DNA of 5,277 nt from Nitrososphaerales archaeon TH5893 (GCA_014523685.1 JAATVT010000092.1:1-5277), one strand, 5' to 3'; counted from the first letter of the stretch, positions 1-5,277 are shown. Notes: a model not told the origin generated them from the letters alone. Made by a program: numbers and translations.

Positions 1-348
1 CTCCAGGAATTTTTGTCAGATGGGCAAACAAGCGAAATCTTTGAAAAAACTAGGAATGTGGCTGCTCAGGTCATATCCGCCAAAGGTGCAACCACTCATG
101 CCCCCGGAAATGCAATAGCTACCATTGCCGAGGCAATAATTAGAGATAAGAAATCAGTTATCCCTGTCTCTACCTTCTTGGATGGAGAATATGGAGCACA
201 TAATTTGTGCATTGGAGTTCCAGCAGTTATAGGATCAAATGGTTTGGATAAAATCATTGAGCTAAGACTGAATGACTATGAGAAAAAAATATTTAATAAA
301 GGGGTCCTTGATGTTAAGGAAGCAATTGAATCAATAGGACTAAATTAA
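1..348 (+). CDS. mdh: Malate dehydrogenase, LDH-like family, C-terminal part (5' end outside window)
   Basis: The frame is open from base 1 to the TAA at 346-348 and gives 115 residues, about the last third of a 300-310 residue lactate/malate dehydrogenase; the start is off the left edge. Known family role: NAD(P)-dependent interconversion of malate and oxaloacetate in the cytoplasm. The key visible motif is KGATTHAPGNAIA, which aligns with the active-site helix written KGYTSWAIG in lactate dehydrogenases. The proline after 'HA' matches the KGAT..GPA pattern of archaeal malate dehydrogenases, which is why I prefer malate over lactate. It is followed by the usual strand pair (VIPVSTFLDGEYG, then LCIGVPAVIGSNG) and the closing helix. 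The Rossmann fold, the catalytic Asp/His and the substrate-specificity loop lie outside the window, so the substrate cannot be proved here. larB begins 38 bp downstream on the same strand. Confidence 0.85.
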   Translation, partial: LQEFLSDGQTSEIFEKTRNVAAQVISAKGATTHAPGNAIATIAEAIIRDKKSVIPVSTFLDGEYGAHNLCIGVPAVIGSNGLDKIIELRLNDYEKKIFNKGVLDVKEAIESIGLN

Positions 349-349
349 G

Positions 350-362
350 ATTGATAATCAAT
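350..362. repeat. Perfect 13-bp palindrome between mdh and larB
   Basis: ATTGAT-A-ATCAAT is a perfect inverted repeat with 6-bp arms and a single central base. It starts one base after the mdh stop codon and ends 24 bp before the larB start. The symmetry does not extend further on either side. A site of this size suits a dimeric winged-helix or HTH regulator, but it is AT-rich and could arise by chance. The arms are too short and the loop too small for a stable RNA hairpin. A role as operator is inference only. Confidence 0.35.
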
Positions 363-386
363 AATGAGAATTTTTACTAAACTAAA

Positions 387-1169
387 TTGAACCTCACAGA
401 TATTCTCACTAGATTAAGTAAAGGAGAGACAACCGTCAAAAATGCTCTAAGAGAAATTTCAATGTTCTCAGTAGAGACTATAGAGGAAAACCTGGCCAAA
501 ATAGATACGGGTAGAGACATACGAAAACGCACCCCAGAGGTAATATTATCAGAAGGAAAAAATCCCAAGGACGTAATTCGTATTGCTATTGCCACACTTG
601 CAAAAAAAGATGTCGTTTTGATAAGTAGAATCCAGGAACATCATTTCTCTGAAATATCTTCTGCCCTCAAAAGGAAGAGACTCAAGATCGAAGTGGGGAG
701 AAGGAGCTCAACTATGCTTGTAACTAAGAATTTTTCATTTCAGGCTAACGATAGCAAATCAAAAATTGGAATTTTGGCAGCAGGTACGGCTGATATAGGC
801 ATAGCTGAAGAAGCTCGACTAATTGCGAAGGCCATGGGATGTAGCTCATTATTGTCCTATGACGTTGGAATAGCTGGGATTCACAGATTGTTTCCCATGC
901 TAAAAGAAATGATACTTCAAGATGTAGATGCCATTATTGTAATCGCGGGAATGGAAGGTGCCTTACCGAGTGTAGTTTCATCTATTGTCGATATTCCAGT
1001 AATAGCGGTCCCTACCTCAACTGGCTATGGGTTTGGTTCCAATGGGATTGCAGCTCTTGGGACAATGTTGCAAAGTTGTACCCTAGGCATGGCAGTACTG
1101 AATATAGATAATGGTATTGGAGCAGGCGCTTTTGCTGCAACAATATCACTCCGGAGAAACAAATTATAG
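387..1169 (+). CDS. larB: LarB: pyridinium-3,5-biscarboxylic acid mononucleotide synthase (nickel-pincer cofactor synthesis)
   Basis: LarB carboxylates nicotinic acid adenine dinucleotide at pyridine C5 and cleaves off AMP, the first step toward the nickel-pincer nucleotide used by lactate-racemase-type (LarA) enzymes; LarE and LarC, not seen here, complete the cofactor. The 260 residues match the usual LarB length. The N-terminal part has the family motif D-x2-R-x2-R-x2-PEV (40-52) and EGKNP (56-60). The PurE-like domain follows, with AAGTADIGIAEEA (131-143), DVGIAGIHRL (159-168), AGMEGALPS (187-195), VPTSTGYG (208-215) and NIDNGIGA (239-246). Glu190 and Cys231 are 41 residues apart, the spacing I recall for the catalytic Glu180 and Cys221 of Lactobacillus plantarum LarB. 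The start is a TTG: the frame is closed by TAA at 378-380, and the LarB N-terminal helix is already complete from residue 2. No Shine-Dalgarno is visible, so the mRNA may be leaderless. Older databases call this family a PurE-like AIR carboxylase, which is probably wrong. Confidence 0.9.
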   Translation: MNLTDILTRLSKGETTVKNALREISMFSVETIEENLAKIDTGRDIRKRTPEVILSEGKNPKDVIRIAIATLAKKDVVLISRIQEHHFSEISSALKRKRLKIEVGRRSSTMLVTKNFSFQANDSKSKIGILAAGTADIGIAEEARLIAKAMGCSSLLSYDVGIAGIHRLFPMLKEMILQDVDAIIVIAGMEGALPSVVSSIVDIPVIAVPTSTGYGFGSNGIAALGTMLQSCTLGMAVLNIDNGIGAGAFAATISLRRNKL

Positions 1170-1215
1170 ATTCCATAATTTTCATTAAGTCATTTCTTAA
1201 AACTATTTCTAGAGA

Positions 1216-1256
1216 GTTAAAACGTTTATAAGTCTATTTACTTGTCAGGGTTTCAA
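1216..1256 (+). promoter_or_regulatory. TATA promoter of the rpl18 operon
   Basis: TTTATAAG at 1225-1232 is a good archaeal TATA box, preceded by an A-rich BRE-like stretch (GTTAAAACG, 1216-1224). With the usual spacing of about 25 bp, transcription would begin near 1250-1256 and leave a 20-26 nt leader that carries the Shine-Dalgarno GGAG. The box lies in the 106-bp spacer after larB, the longest non-coding stretch in the window, so rpl18 probably begins its own transcription unit. The start site is predicted from spacing only. Confidence 0.65.
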
Positions 1257-1264
1257 TTGTTAAT

Positions 1265-1268
1265 GGAG
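1265..1268 (+). promoter_or_regulatory. Shine-Dalgarno site of rpl18
   Basis: GGAG lies 7 nt before the ATG at 1276, ideal spacing for pairing with the CCUCC at the archaeal 16S rRNA 3' end. It fixes the rpl18 start. It also overlaps an out-of-frame ATG at 1263, which is therefore unlikely to be used. Confidence 0.7.
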
Positions 1269-1275
1269 AATCATC

Positions 1276-1917
1276 ATGAGTTATGTTCATACTTTAAAAA
1301 GAATTCGTACCCATAAAACTAATTACCGCAAAAGACAAGCCTTGCTCATTAGTAGGCAAAATTTCGTGACCATCAAAATAACCAATCAGAATCTCATCGC
1401 GCAGGTTCTGAAACCTAAAATTCGTGGAGACGAAGTAAGGGTTTCGACTCATAGCAGAGAACTCCGGCGGCATGGTTGGAAAGGGTCCTTGAATAGTCTA
1501 CCGGCATGTTTTCTAGTTGGTACTTTGCTTGGTAGGAAGGCTTTAGAAAAGGAGGTTAAGAATGCTATACTATACATAGGAAATAAACCATTTACAAGTC
1601 GAATCGCCGCTTGCGTAAAGGGAATTGTCCATGCAGGTGTAAATATTCCGATTTCATCTGAGTCATTTCCACCAGACCATCGACTCAATGGTCAACACAT
1701 TGCAAACTACGCAACTAAATTAAAGGCAGAGGATATCGAAAAGTACAATAAGAATTTTTCCTCCATTATTAGAGAGGGGCTGATGCCTGAAAATTATCAA
1801 ATGCATGTCGAGGAGATATCAAAGCTAATCATGAGCGGAGATATGCATGAAATATCCGATAAGCATGCAAAGGTACATAAACTTGAGGAATCAGTCAAAG
1901 GTAAAACAGGAACATGA
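1276..1917 (+). CDS. rpl18: 50S ribosomal protein uL18 (L18)
   Basis: This is the archaeal form of uL18, homologous to eukaryotic L5; with uL5 it anchors 5S rRNA in the central protuberance of the 50S subunit. The 213 residues include a basic N-terminus with the family pattern KTNYRKRQALLISR (14-27), then ITNQNLIAQV (35-44), the very typical STHSRELRRHGWKGSLNSLPA (57-77, with HGWKGS at its centre), VGTLLGRKAL (81-90) and HAGVNIP (119-125). The region GQHIANYA (139-146) matches the archaeal 'G.HIA.YA' signature. A charged helical tail of about 60 residues follows, slightly long but in line with archaeal members of 185-205 residues. The ATG is supported by GGAG 7 nt upstream and a TATA box before that. 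It is the first gene of the rpl18-rps5-rpl30 block, and its stop overlaps the rps5 start in ATGA at 1914-1917. Confidence 0.97.
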   Translation: MSYVHTLKRIRTHKTNYRKRQALLISRQNFVTIKITNQNLIAQVLKPKIRGDEVRVSTHSRELRRHGWKGSLNSLPACFLVGTLLGRKALEKEVKNAILYIGNKPFTSRIAACVKGIVHAGVNIPISSESFPPDHRLNGQHIANYATKLKAEDIEKYNKNFSSIIREGLMPENYQMHVEEISKLIMSGDMHEISDKHAKVHKLEESVKGKTGT

Positions 1918-2534
1918 GTAGATATTCTAAATACCAAGAACAAGTTGAGGAATGGAAGCCTAGGACGACACTAGGAAGCCTAGTTTTAGAGGGCAAAATC
2001 AACTCTATGGAACAAGTATATGAAAACGGCATGAGGATTCATGAGTCCGAGATAGTAAAACATTTGATCCCGGATATGAAAACTCAGGTGGTTCATGTTG
2101 GTATTGTCCAAAAGCAAACCGATGCCGGTGAAATGACACGTTTCGATTCGTTGGTAGCAATCGGAAACGAAGCAGGATGGTTTGGACTAGGAAAAGGTAA
2201 GGCAGCACAAATGAGGATTGCGATAGATAAGGCAACGAATGCTGCATACCTAAACGTCATACCTGTCAAGTTAGGTTGTGGCAGCTGGGAGTGTCGTTGC
2301 GCTGAATTACACTCAATTCCGTTTAAGGTCAGAGGAAAAGGTGGGAGCGTAACAATAGAAATTATTCCCGGTCCAAGAGGTTTGGGTTTGGTAGCTGGTG
2401 AAAATATCAGAAAACTTCTCAAGTTAGCAGGTATAAAGGATGCATGGACAAAATCGTTTGGATCCACAAATACGATGATGTCTACTACGAAGGCGATTTT
2501 CAATGCTATTAGAAGTACATATATAATGGGATGA
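1914..2534 (+). CDS. rps5: 30S ribosomal protein uS5 (S5)
   Basis: uS5 (eukaryotic S2 homologue) sits near the mRNA entry side of the 30S subunit and contributes to decoding accuracy and mRNA unwinding. The 206 residues follow the archaeal layout: an N-terminal segment WKPRTTLGSLVLEGKI (14-29) with the archaeal 'ENGMRIHESEIV' extension, the double-stranded-RNA-binding-like domain (about 55-118) with the signature GNEAGWFGLGKGKA (84-97), and the C-terminal S5 fold (about 133-200) with IPGPRGLGLVAG (151-162) and LAGIKDAWTKSFG (171-183). Cys122, Cys127 and Cys129 plus His133 form C-x4-C-x-C-x3-H in the loop between the domains. I recall GCGSWECGC in other archaeal uS5 proteins; whether it binds metal is not shown by the sequence. 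The start overlaps the rpl18 stop in ATGA and the end overlaps the rpl30 start in the same way, indicating translational coupling. Confidence 0.97.
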   Translation: MSRYSKYQEQVEEWKPRTTLGSLVLEGKINSMEQVYENGMRIHESEIVKHLIPDMKTQVVHVGIVQKQTDAGEMTRFDSLVAIGNEAGWFGLGKGKAAQMRIAIDKATNAAYLNVIPVKLGCGSWECRCAELHSIPFKVRGKGGSVTIEIIPGPRGLGLVAGENIRKLLKLAGIKDAWTKSFGSTNTMMSTTKAIFNAIRSTYIMG

Positions 2535-3001
2535 CATTGAACATGGCGTTTGTTGTTTTAAGAATAAGAGGGAGCGTCAACGTTCCTTATTGGGCCAAAT
2601 ATACTCTGGATAGCCTCAACTTGTACAAGAAATTCTGGGCAACTATTTTGCCTGAAACACGGGAATCCCTTGGTATGTTGAAGAAGATTAAGGACTTTGT
2701 GGCATGGACACATGTGGATGCAAACTTCGTAAAGGAATTATTGGAAAAAAGGGGCAAGGGTGATGGCTCTAAGCCGTTCAAGCTCTTGCCAGAAACGGGG
2801 GATTATCGTAGTGTAGAAGAACTAGCCTCAGACATTGCAAAAGATAAGGTAAGACTTTCGAATCTGCAAATGGTGAAACCATGGTTTGCACTAAATCCTC
2901 CACGAGGAGGATTCAAAAAGAGTACAAAAAAACAATACAATCAGAAGGGAGTTCTCGGTGAGGACAAAGAGCTGGTCGACATAATTAGAAGGATGATCTA
3001 A
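2531..3001 (+). CDS. rpl30: 50S ribosomal protein uL30 (L30)
   Basis: This is archaeal uL30 (eukaryotic L7 homologue), a 50S protein. The 156-residue length is normal for archaea and far above the roughly 60 residues of bacterial L30. Visible family features are VVLRIRGSVNVP (8-19), the pairing segment LGMLKKIKDFVAW (47-59), the archaeal C-terminal extension with FALNPPRGGFKKSTKK (119-134), and a final helix ending IIRRMI. Two starts are possible. The ATG at 2531 overlaps the rps5 stop (ATGA), which suits coupling. The ATG at 2543 gives MAFVVLRIRG, the usual length of the family N-terminus. Neither has a clear Shine-Dalgarno; I keep 2531 because of the overlap, but 2543 is nearly as likely. 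It is the last gene of the first tightly coupled block; 86 bp separate it from the preferred rpl15 start. Confidence 0.95.
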   Translation: MTLNMAFVVLRIRGSVNVPYWAKYTLDSLNLYKKFWATILPETRESLGMLKKIKDFVAWTHVDANFVKELLEKRGKGDGSKPFKLLPETGDYRSVEELASDIAKDKVRLSNLQMVKPWFALNPPRGGFKKSTKKQYNQKGVLGEDKELVDIIRRMI

Positions 3002-3014
3002 AGTACAGTAAGAC

Positions 3015-3022
3015 TTATTTAA
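3015..3022 (+). promoter_or_regulatory. Possible internal TATA box upstream of rpl15
   Basis: TTATTTAA lies in the rpl30-rpl15 spacer, the only real break inside the ribosomal block. A start about 25 bp downstream (near 3042-3047) would leave a leader of about 40 nt before rpl15. The box departs from the stronger TTTATAAG before rpl18, and no strong BRE is visible, so it may be a secondary promoter or chance AT-richness. Confidence 0.3.
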
Positions 3023-3071
3023 GGTGAAATAATTGAATTTACAGTACGATATCTTTATCCCAAGAATAAAT

Positions 3072-3075
3072 GGAG
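3072..3075 (+). promoter_or_regulatory. Shine-Dalgarno candidate of rpl15; bears on its start
   Basis: GGAG begins on the last base of an upstream in-frame ATG (3070-3072), so it cannot serve that codon. It is 12 nt before the ATG at 3088, longer than the 7 nt seen at rpl18 but usable. This and family alignment make 3088 the better start. The surrounding 10 nt, AATGGAGAAT (3069-3078), are identical to 1262-1271 before rpl18. Confidence 0.5.
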
Positions 3076-3087
3076 AATGTAAAATTT

Positions 3088-3525
3088 ATGGCAACTCGGC
3101 TTAGAAAGAGCAGAAAACAGAGAGGAAGTCGATATTGCGGATGGGGTCAAGTTGGTCAACATAGGCAATCAGGGGCACGAGGAGGAGTTGGAGGAGCAGG
3201 AAAGCATAAGCACTTTTGGATACGTACAGTCATTGAAGAGCCAGATCACTTTGGGCATGACTCATTTAATTCCATAAAGCCAAGGATCGTTCGAAAATGG
3301 GTGGACGTTGGCCAGTTAGATTCGCTGTTTGCACGTCATGGGTCTCTTATTGATAACAGTAAAGCCTTCTTGGATTTGACTTCATTAGGTTACGACAAGT
3401 TATTAGGTGGAGGAAAAATGGGAGGCGCTATTGGTATTAAAGTAGCGCAGTTTTCCGCGTCTGCAAAACATAAGATAGAGTCAGCGGGAGGAGAGATTTT
3501 TTCGAATGAAGACCAAACAAAGTGA
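3088..3525 (+). CDS. rpl15: 50S ribosomal protein uL15 (L15)
   Basis: uL15 (eukaryotic L27a homologue) is a 50S protein whose long basic N-terminal arm threads into 23S rRNA. From the ATG at 3088 it has 145 residues. The arm shows the family pattern RLRKSRKQRGSRYCGWG (4-20), GQHRQSGARGG (23-33) and GGAGKHKHFW (35-44). The globular C-terminal domain contains the glycine-rich turn YDKLLGGGKM (102-111) and the closing AQFSASAKHKIESAGGE (120-136), a good match to the 'FSA.A..KIE.AGG' end of the family. An in-frame ATG at 3070 would add MENVKF; I reject it because the Shine-Dalgarno overlaps it and because archaeal uL15 proteins begin close to the RLRKSRK stretch. The final 20 nt overlap the secY start region. 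Confidence 0.95.
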   Translation: MATRLRKSRKQRGSRYCGWGQVGQHRQSGARGGVGGAGKHKHFWIRTVIEEPDHFGHDSFNSIKPRIVRKWVDVGQLDSLFARHGSLIDNSKAFLDLTSLGYDKLLGGGKMGGAIGIKVAQFSASAKHKIESAGGEIFSNEDQTK

Positions 3526-4936
3526 AAGCGTAGTCCGAAGAGGAGTAAAGGCGATCTCAAGGTATGTTCCTCAAGTAGAAAAACCTAAAAAGAAAATACA
3601 GTTATCAGAGAAATTGATTTGGTCCGGAATCGCCGTCTTGCTATATCTTGTGATGGGCCAGATTCCACTTTACGGGGTTACAGACGATCCTCGATTTGAT
3701 TTTCTTGCTTTTGCAAGGGTAATTTTCGCTGCTCAGCAAGGAACACTATTGGAACTTGGTATTGGACCTATTGTCACTGCAGGACTGTTAATGCAGTTGC
3801 TGAAGGGATCGGATCTGCTAAAGCTTAATTTCAAAAATCCGGATGACAGGGCTCTATTTACATCAGCTACCAAGATAGTGACGATAGTCGTAATAGTTGT
3901 TGAGGGCACGTTATACGGTGTAAGTGTCTACGGTAATCTTGTGGCAAGCCCTGCTTTTGTACCTATAGTAGTGGGGCAACTAATTGCTGCTAGTTTCATA
4001 GTAATGATGCTAGATGAGCTCGTCCAAAAAGGTTGGGGTCTAGGATCGGGCATTAGTCTCTTTATTATGGCTGGTGTAGCAACAAGCATAATGTGGAGTG
4101 TCTTTAGTCCGGTCCCAGCTGACGACGGTCCAGTAGGAGTCATCCCCTTCACAATTGATTCCGCGATTAATGGCGATATTGCGGACGCACTATTCAGAGT
4201 TGGCCAGCTTCCTAGCCTATTTGGGCTTTTTGTGACTAGTATTGTTCTCTTGGTGCTCGTTTATATCCAAGGAATACATGTTGACATACCCATCGTATCT
4301 ACTAAGTATAGAGGCTTTACAGCTGTATATCCCATAAAGCTATTGTATACTTCAAACATTCCTGTTATCCTGGCATCGGCTTTACTTGCAAACGCGATTT
4401 TCATGGGGCAGATGTTGTGGGCAAATTATAACCCTCTAAATACTAACCCTGCGTTTAACTGGATTGCACAGTTTGATCCTAGTAGTCCTCAAACGCCTAC
4501 AGGGGGATTGCTTTACTACATTACTGCACCCAGAAGCCTAGATGTAGCTATGCAAGACCCATTGAGAGCGGTGATATATGTACTTTTTCTAACTACTATA
4601 GTCACCATCTTTGGAAGATTGTGGGTGGAACTTGGAGGATTATCTGCAGGCAAGGCAGCAAAGAACCTACTCGATGCTGACGTACAGGTCCCGGGTTTTA
4701 GGCGCTCAGAAGGATCCGTGGAGACTTTGTTGAATAAATACATACCCTCCGTCACGATAGCGGGAGGCATAATAATAGGACTACTTGCTTCTACTTCAGA
4801 CGTATTGAATGTGTTCGGTTCGGGTATCGGAATCCTGTTAATGGTTGACATCTTGGTGAATTATTATAATCTTCTTATCCGAGAACAGGTGGATGTTCAC
4901 ATGCCCAAACTGGCGGCTCTTCTTGGAAGAAAATAG
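3506..4936 (+). CDS. secY: Protein translocase subunit SecY (Sec61-alpha homologue)
   Basis: SecY forms the protein-conducting channel of the cytoplasmic membrane, with SecE and Sec61-beta, through which secreted and membrane proteins pass, mostly co-translationally in archaea. The 476 residues have ten likely membrane segments, at roughly 37-58, 84-100, 122-143, 151-172, 180-200, 236-256, 276-300, 353-371, 412-430 and 436-455. The plug region lies between the first two. Strong family motifs are LGIGPIVTAGLLMQLL (84-99), DELVQKGWGLGSGISLFI (170-187), STKYRGFTAVYPIKLLYTSN (265-284) followed by IPVILASALLAN, and FGRLWVELGG (369-378) in the cytosolic loop between segments 8 and 9, where the ribosome docks. 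The basic N-terminus is cytosolic. The ATG at 3506 lies inside rpl15 (20-nt overlap); no upstream alternative exists in frame. GGAGG at 3487-3491 is 14 nt away, rather far, so coupling to rpl15 translation is likely. The position after rpl15 is classic for both archaea and bacteria. Confidence 0.98.
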   Translation: MKTKQSESVVRRGVKAISRYVPQVEKPKKKIQLSEKLIWSGIAVLLYLVMGQIPLYGVTDDPRFDFLAFARVIFAAQQGTLLELGIGPIVTAGLLMQLLKGSDLLKLNFKNPDDRALFTSATKIVTIVVIVVEGTLYGVSVYGNLVASPAFVPIVVGQLIAASFIVMMLDELVQKGWGLGSGISLFIMAGVATSIMWSVFSPVPADDGPVGVIPFTIDSAINGDIADALFRVGQLPSLFGLFVTSIVLLVLVYIQGIHVDIPIVSTKYRGFTAVYPIKLLYTSNIPVILASALLANAIFMGQMLWANYNPLNTNPAFNWIAQFDPSSPQTPTGGLLYYITAPRSLDVAMQDPLRAVIYVLFLTTIVTIFGRLWVELGGLSAGKAAKNLLDADVQVPGFRRSEGSVETLLNKYIPSVTIAGGIIIGLLASTSDVLNVFGSGIGILLMVDILVNYYNLLIREQVDVHMPKLAALLGRK

Positions 4937-5277
4937 AATAAGGGCAGTAATCTTGGGAATACCTGGGGTTGGAAAAACTACGATAATCTCGGAAGTTGAG
5001 GGTATTTTTGAAGAAAAGGGACTGAAGGCTGAAACAGCTGTATTTGGCTCACTGATGTTTGAAGAGGCGAAAAAGAAGGGACTCAAGACTAGGGACGACA
5101 TGCGGAACCTTCCTATTGAAGACCAAAGGAATCTTCAGGAGGAAGCAGCGCAGAGAATAGCAGATATAAGAGAAAGGATCGTAATTATCGATACACATCT
5201 TTTCATAAGAACGTCCGAATGGTACTACCCTGGCATACCAATGAATGTAACCAACATCATCAGGCCGACTCATTTAA
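4923..5277 (+). CDS. adkA: Adenylate kinase, archaeal AdkA type, N-terminal part (3' end outside window)
   Basis: Archaeal adenylate kinase interconverts ATP + AMP and 2 ADP in the cytoplasm. The frame stays open to the window edge, giving 118 of an expected 190-200 residues. With the TTG start, the Walker A loop GIPGVGKTT is at residues 12-20. FGSLMFEEAKKKGL (41-54) and RDDMRNLP (57-64) match the archaeal AMP-binding region, IVIIDTHLFI (86-95) is the second core strand with its conserved DTH, and YYPGIP (101-106) follows. This is the archaeal family, not bacterial Adk, whose loop and lid differ. Start choice: TTG at 4923 overlaps secY by 14 nt and gives the normal short lead-in to the first strand. 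An in-frame ATG at 4893 would add ten residues (MFTCPNWRLF) unlike the family and overlap secY by 44 nt. No ATG or GTG lies between. No strong Shine-Dalgarno is visible. secY followed by adk is a common archaeal and bacterial order. Confidence 0.93.
   Translation, partial: MEENRIRAVILGIPGVGKTTIISEVEGIFEEKGLKAETAVFGSLMFEEAKKKGLKTRDDMRNLPIEDQRNLQEEAAQRIADIRERIVIIDTHLFIRTSEWYYPGIPMNVTNIIRPTHL

Noticed and set aside
1171..1198. Pyrimidine-rich stretch after larB as a T-tract terminator
   Set aside because: The longest T run is four bases and there is no stable hairpin; too weak to call, although termination somewhere in this spacer is plausible.
1263..1316. Short upstream ORF (17 codons plus stop) beginning at ATG 1263 and overlapping the rpl18 start
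   Set aside because: Its ATG overlaps the GGAG that serves rpl18, and it has no ribosome binding site of its own.
1738..1917. C-terminal tail of uL18 as an unusual added domain
   Set aside because: Archaeal uL18 proteins commonly have a charged helical C-terminal tail; 213 residues is only slightly long.
2093..2503. 136-codon open frame on the minus strand
   Set aside because: It lies wholly inside rps5, shows no family features, and is a shadow of a strongly conserved gene.
3070..3087. Upstream ATG adding MENVKF to uL15
   Set aside because: The GGAG site overlaps this codon and the archaeal family begins at the later Met.
4516..4851. 111-codon open frame on the minus strand
   Set aside because: Antisense shadow within secY with no independent coding signal.
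4838..5273. Two minus-strand open frames at the right end
   Set aside because: They run opposite the secY end and adkA; the plus-strand frame encodes a clear adenylate kinase with P-loop and DTH motif.

Overview
The window is an archaeal chromosomal segment: all eight genes lie on the + strand, G+C looks moderate to low (about 40% by eye), and every recognisable protein is of archaeal type. The archaeal forms of uL18, uS5, uL30 and uL15, a Sec61-like SecY and an AdkA-type adenylate kinase follow the archaeal spc-operon order. The residue style, especially the uL15 N-terminus MATRLRKSRKQRGSR and the SecY and AdkA sequences, resembles mesophilic Nitrososphaerota (Thaumarchaeota). That placement is inference from remembered family sequences, not a database search.

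Region by region: (1) 1-348 holds the C-terminal third of an LDH-like malate dehydrogenase, cut by the window edge. (2) 387-1169 is larB, the NaAD carboxylase/hydrolase of nickel-pincer nucleotide cofactor synthesis, probably starting at TTG; a perfect 13-bp palindrome lies between these two genes. (3) 1170-1275 is a 106-bp spacer with a good TATA element and a Shine-Dalgarno sequence. (4) 1276-3001 is rpl18-rps5-rpl30, joined by two ATGA stop/start overlaps. (5) 3002-3087 is a second spacer with a weak promoter candidate. (6) 3088-5277 is rpl15-secY-adkA, joined by 20-nt and about 14-nt overlaps; adkA runs off the right edge.

The ribosomal and secretion genes form the distal part of the spc operon. 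They supply three 50S proteins, one 30S protein, the membrane channel on which ribosomes dock, and a nucleotide kinase. In many archaea rpl32e and rpl19e lie directly before rpl18. Here that place is taken by mdh and larB, and rpl18 has its own promoter, so the operon is split at this point. No stretch longer than 300 bases lacks a gene. I see no RNA gene, mobile element, CRISPR array or phage feature. This is essentially a housekeeping region; the points worth a second look are the mdh-larB pairing, the operon break, the start codons and the small regulatory elements. I found no convincing new system.
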